Shown here: piece by piece, positions 54,825 through 64,000 of the stretch
Position numbering within the stretch: position 1 is the stretch's first letter
Layout of the letters: each line of letters starts with the position of its first letter
NCBI GenBank assembly: GCA_963714035.1
Contig: OY970224.1
Location: forward strand, 124,001 to 188,000
Direction of reading: 5' to 3'
From: DATFVB01 sp963714035
GTDB lineage: Bacteria > Acidobacteriota > Thermoanaerobaculia > UBA5066 > DATFVB01
Length of the DNA stretch: 64,000 bases
Notes under the pieces: generated by a model
Database searches by the model: none
Told to the model about the DNA's origin: nothing
What the model saw: the letters and a program-made list of their open reading frames with translations, nothing else
Made by a program: the position numbers and the translations under genes

Positions 54825-55348
54825 TCGGCGGGAACGCGGTTTTCGCGGCCGGGATCTGCGACGTCCCCGACTTCCCGTCGCCGGGAATCGTCTTCAAGGA
54901 CATCACGCCGCTCTGGTCCGACCCGGCGCTCTTCGGCGCGGCGATCCGGGAGATGAGCGCGCCCTTCCTCGGCCTCGAGGTCCGAAAGGTGATCGGCATC
55001 GAAGCGCGCGGCTTCATCTTCGGGTCCGCGATCGCGCTCGCCCTCGGCGCCGGTTTCGTCCCCGCCCGCAAGCCCGGAAAGCTCCCGCGCCCGCGGCGGC
55101 GGGTCGACTACGCGCTCGAATACGGCGTCGACGCTCTCGAGATCCACGTGGACGCGATCGCGCCCGACGAGGCCTGCCTGCTCGTCGACGACGTGCTCGC
55201 GACCGGGGGCACCGCGCGGGCGGCCGCCGACCTCGTGCGGAGCGCCGGCTCGCGCCTCGTCGGGATGAGCTTCTTCCTCGAGATCTCGGCTCTCGACGGG
55301 CGCGAACGGCTCGCCGGCGAGAACGTGCACTGTGTCCTTTCCGTCTGA
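54821..55348 (+). CDS. apt: adenine phosphoribosyltransferase
   Basis: The 175-residue protein has F-P-S-P-G-I-V-F-K-D-I-T-P-L near 18-31, E-A-R-G-F-I-F-G near 62-69 and the PRPP motif V-L-L-V-D-D-V-L-A-T-G-G-T near 125-137. It makes AMP from adenine and PRPP. The 3' end overlaps the next gene by 17 bases. Confidence 0.94.
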   Translation: MIGGNAVFAAGICDVPDFPSPGIVFKDITPLWSDPALFGAAIREMSAPFLGLEVRKVIGIEARGFIFGSAIALALGAGFVPARKPGKLPRPRRRVDYALEYGVDALEIHVDAIAPDEACLLVDDVLATGGTARAAADLVRSAGSRLVGMSFFLEISALDGRERLAGENVHCVLSV

Positions 55349-57011
55349 AGCGGCCGTCGCGGACGCCGGCGCGCCGCCGAAGAGCGGCTTCCGGCGGATC
55401 CTCGTCGCCGACGACGACGACGACGTGCGGTCGCTCGTGGGAGCGCTGCTCCAGAGCGCGAACTACACGATTTTTTCGGCGGCGAGCGGCCGCGAGGCGA
55501 TCGAGACCGCGATCCGGGAACGCCCCGATCTCGCGCTCCTCGACGTCATGATGCCGGAGATCTCGGGATGGGAAGTCTGCGCGACGCTGAAGAACCATCC
55601 CGAAACGCAGGGAATGCCGATCGTGATGCTGTCCGCCCGCAGCGAGATCAAGGACATGATCACCTCGATGCAGGCGGGCGCCGACGATCACATCACGAAG
55701 CCGTTCACGAGGCGGAAGCTCCTCGAGGCGGTCGAGCGTCTGGCCGAGCGGCCGACGGCGGCGGTGCTGCCCTCGGCCGAAGAGCACTTCCGGAAGAAGA
55801 GCCTGCTCTACGACGCGGTCACGCAGCTCCCCTCGACGCCCGTCGTGCTCGACGCGCTTCGCGACCGGCTGCTCGACCGCCGGAGGATGGGCGTCCTGAC
55901 GATCGACGTCGAGAAGTACAGCCACGTCGAGGAGACGTACGGCTGGGAAGTCTTCGACGAGCTGATCCTCGAGGCCTCGCGCACGCTCAAGCGCCTCGTC
56001 GGGACCCTCTTCTCGTCGGAGGACATCGTCGCCATCAGCCGGCCCGCGGGCGCGGAGTTCCTCGTCTTCACCGCCATCGAGCCGGGAGACGACGACGGCG
56101 GTCTGCTCGAACGCAAGGCCCGGCAGACGGAGGAGACGCTTCGACAGACGCTCGACGGGCGGTTCCGCGAGCGAATCCACAAGCCGATCGGCGTCTCGGT
56201 CGGCCACGCGCTGATCCTCCCGAGCGCCCAGATGCGGATGGAGCGCGTCGTCTATCGCGCCGTGCGCGAAGCGATCCGGGTCGCGACGGATCGCGAGGAG
56301 GACCGCACCCGCCGGCTCCGCCGGGTCTTCCGCGAGATCGTCGAGCGGAGGGAAATCCGGACGGTGTACCAGCCGATCTTCGAGCTCGCGGATCTCTCCC
56401 TCCTCGGTCACGAAGCGCTCTCGCGGGGCCCGTCCGGAACGGGCTTCGAGAGCCCCGACCTTCTCTTCGAGTTCGCGATCGCGAACGACTCCGTCTGGGA
56501 CCTCGAACAGCTCTGCCTCCGCTCGACGGCGGATCATTTCTCCGCGGTAGGCGGGTCGCTCCTCTTCGTCAACGTCGAGGCCGAGATGGTCGCGGCGATC
56601 TCCCGCCGCGGGGCGACGATCCTCGATCCGCTGCGGGAGCATCGCGACCGCGTCGTCCTCGAGATCACGGAACGGAGCGCGATTCGCGATCTCGCGACGT
56701 TCCGGGACGCGGTCGAGCGCCTGAGGCTGGAAGGATTCCGGGTCGCCATCGACGATGCGGGATCCGGCTTCGCGTCGCTCCAGTCGATCGCGGAGCTGAA
56801 ACCCAATTTCCTGAAGATCGCCAACACCCTCGTGACCGGTCTCGCCCGGGACACGATCAAGCGGGACATCGTCGAGATGCTCCTGCACGTCGCCGGACGG
56901 ATCGAGGCGTTGTGCGTCGCGGAAGGGATCGAATCGGAGGAGGACCTCGCGGAATGCCGCCGGATCGGCATTCCGTACGGGCAGGGGTATTTCCTGGGAC
57001 CACCGGTCTGA
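55332..57011 (+). CDS. receiver-GGDEF(degenerate)-EAL protein, probable c-di-GMP phosphodiesterase
   Basis: The 559-residue protein has a receiver domain (20-140, phospho-acceptor Asp in L-L-D-V-M-M-P near 76), a degenerate GGDEF domain (about 160-320) whose active motif reads A-G-A-E-F, and an EAL domain (about 325-555). The EAL domain keeps the E-A-L of H-E-A-L-S-R, the Asn of F-V-N-V-E, E-I-T-E, D-D-A-G-S-G, the Lys of L-K-I and Q-G-Y near the end, so it is probably active in degrading cyclic-di-GMP. The start is a GTG within the apt 3' end. Confidence 0.9.
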   Translation: MSFPSEAAVADAGAPPKSGFRRILVADDDDDVRSLVGALLQSANYTIFSAASGREAIETAIRERPDLALLDVMMPEISGWEVCATLKNHPETQGMPIVMLSARSEIKDMITSMQAGADDHITKPFTRRKLLEAVERLAERPTAAVLPSAEEHFRKKSLLYDAVTQLPSTPVVLDALRDRLLDRRRMGVLTIDVEKYSHVEETYGWEVFDELILEASRTLKRLVGTLFSSEDIVAISRPAGAEFLVFTAIEPGDDDGGLLERKARQTEETLRQTLDGRFRERIHKPIGVSVGHALILPSAQMRMERVVYRAVREAIRVATDREEDRTRRLRRVFREIVERREIRTVYQPIFELADLSLLGHEALSRGPSGTGFESPDLLFEFAIANDSVWDLEQLCLRSTADHFSAVGGSLLFVNVEAEMVAAISRRGATILDPLREHRDRVVLEITERSAIRDLATFRDAVERLRLEGFRVAIDDAGSGFASLQSIAELKPNFLKIANTLVTGLARDTIKRDIVEMLLHVAGRIEALCVAEGIESEEDLAECRRIGIPYGQGYFLGPPV

Positions 57012-57118
57012 AACGAAATTCGAAATTCGAATCTCGAAACCCGAAACAAGCACAAATTCCCAATCTCAAATCCAGAGGAAGCGGCGCCGGAAACTCCAGA
57101 TCTCAAGCTTCGAATTCC
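57012..57118. repeat. degenerate heptamer array
   Basis: AT-richer units with a 7-bp period (cgaaatt, cgaatct, cgaaacc, cgaaaca, attccca, atctcaa) follow the EAL gene stop. This is the same repeat class as at 28325 and 30690. Confidence 0.65.
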
Positions 57119-57250
57119 TGTAAACGAGCGCCCGAGCCTTCGTACTCGTGTATTGTTTGAAGATCGATCCTGGAGTTCGTTGATATGGGAAGTGTGATGT
57201 TCCGACGTCGGGCGGTCGGGGAGCGGCTGTTCCGTCGTTCCGCCCAAAAG

Positions 57251-57272
57251 AAAAGCGCCCGAAGGCGCTTTT
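57251..57272. terminator. bidirectional Rho-independent terminator
   Basis: A perfect 9-bp stem (aaaagcgcc/ggcgctttt, 4-nt loop) has T-rich tails in both directions. It serves the EAL gene from the left and the PRC-barrel gene from the right. Confidence 0.85.
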
Positions 57273-57299
57273 CTCGTTCGTGCGGGAGAATCGTCTGTG

Positions 57300-57680
57300 C
57301 TAGAAACGATCGTCCGAGTAGGCCCTGGTGCCGTAGAACGAATTCACCTGGGTGCTCCAGTCGGAATCGGTGATGTCGGGCCAGTTGTCCTTGTCGAACC
57401 CGGGAGCCTGTTTGAGTCGATCCTTCGTCACGTTCAGCATGAAGCAGTGGCGGTCCGTATCGACCGCCATGGCTTTCCAGGGAACCGCGAACAGCTTGTC
57501 TCCGATTCCGAAGACCCCCCCGAACGAAAGGACCGCATACGCCACGCGGCCCCGATCCAGGTCGATCATCAGGTCTTCGATCTTCCCGAGGTCTTCGCCC
57601 TGCGGGTTTCGCACCGGATCGCCCGAAATGGTAGAGGCGGAAAGAACTCTCGGCTTCTCTGCGACTTGGGAACCTTTCAT
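57300..57680 (-). CDS. PRC-barrel domain protein
   Basis: The 126-residue protein has a PRC-barrel domain (about 10-85: V-L-S-A-S-T-I-S-G-D-P-V-R-N-P-Q-G-E-D-L-G-K-I, then F-A-V-P-W-K-A-M) and a short C-terminal part with W-P-D-I-T-D-S-D-W. Such soluble proteins are linked to stress responses or RNA processing. The ATG at 57680 has GGAGGT in front. Confidence 0.85.
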   Translation of the reverse strand: MKGSQVAEKPRVLSASTISGDPVRNPQGEDLGKIEDLMIDLDRGRVAYAVLSFGGVFGIGDKLFAVPWKAMAVDTDRHCFMLNVTKDRLKQAPGFDKDNWPDITDSDWSTQVNSFYGTRAYSDDRF

Positions 57681-57820
57681 GGTTGACCTCCGGCCTCTCG
57701 AAGCATGCAATCGGCATTCCGGTGGATTTTGCGGAGCCTGAAGGTACGATTTTTGCAGAGACCCCGCCGAATCGGTAAACGATATTCGAAGGACCGTCCC
57801 AACGGAGGAAGAGTGAGCCT

Positions 57821-64000
<6,180 letters not shown>

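Overview
The window is GC-rich bacterial chromosome, probably from an Acidobacteriota species (class Thermoanaerobaculia is a guess). The best taxonomic hint is the secreted von Willebrand A protein at 6907-8598, whose N-terminal motif matches the 'VWFA-related Acidobacterial domain' family. The organism looks Gram-negative (TonB/ExbBD, beta-barrel protein), respiratory (complex I with Rex) and rich in two-component and clock-like signalling. Intergenic repeats are abundant, but I see no phage, IS transposase or CRISPR array.

Layout. 1-4367 (minus): tsaE, DUF502, TPR protein, tonB, exbB and two exbD genes form one operon, separated by a small element with terminal inverted repeats (4379-4656) from a second minus operon, VWFA / DUF2064 / nnrD (4654-8598). 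A TlpA-like thioredoxin and a beta-barrel protein follow (8653-9815, minus). On the plus strand lie a MscS-asparaginase II fusion, a UbiD-like decarboxylase (9919-13436) and a degenerate NtrC-like regulator. lipA, a TonB-C-domain protein and a HAD phosphatase form a minus operon (14497-16765). 16951-28228 (minus) is a coupled complex I operon in the order nuoA-E-F-G-H-J-K-L-M-N-rex; nuoB, C, D and I are absent. A Rex-type operator sits on its promoter. Cyclophilin and M48 protease genes follow (28473-30673, minus).

30978-36336 (plus) carries GT2, polysaccharide deacetylase, acyltransferase, FabG, ACP, a FabZ-like dehydratase and PilZ genes. 36454-40648 holds a CheY-like regulator and a kaiC-kaiB-hybrid kinase operon. 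Then come tRNA-Leu(CAG), rnr, der, a MerR regulator, tRNA-Pro(GGG) with a truncated 5' duplicate, and a large SLH/IPT surface protein. Next are a receiver protein, queD-surE, pcm, acyP-apt-REC/EAL and a PRC-barrel protein. The window ends inside a giant multi-HAMP hybrid kinase (57821 to beyond 64000).

Expression architecture is distinctive. At least thirteen operon heads have a -10-like hexamer 6-10 nt before the start codon, which suggests leaderless transcription, while genes inside operons are mostly coupled by 4-nt NTGA overlaps. The most novel-looking signal is a family of ~125-130-nt hairpin elements: one after rex, two in tandem after fabG, and one after surE. Three of the four begin within about 10 nt of a stop codon. 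They share a CGTAC/GTACG apical stem, and their outer stems change sequence while remaining complementary, as expected of a conserved structured RNA or DNA element.
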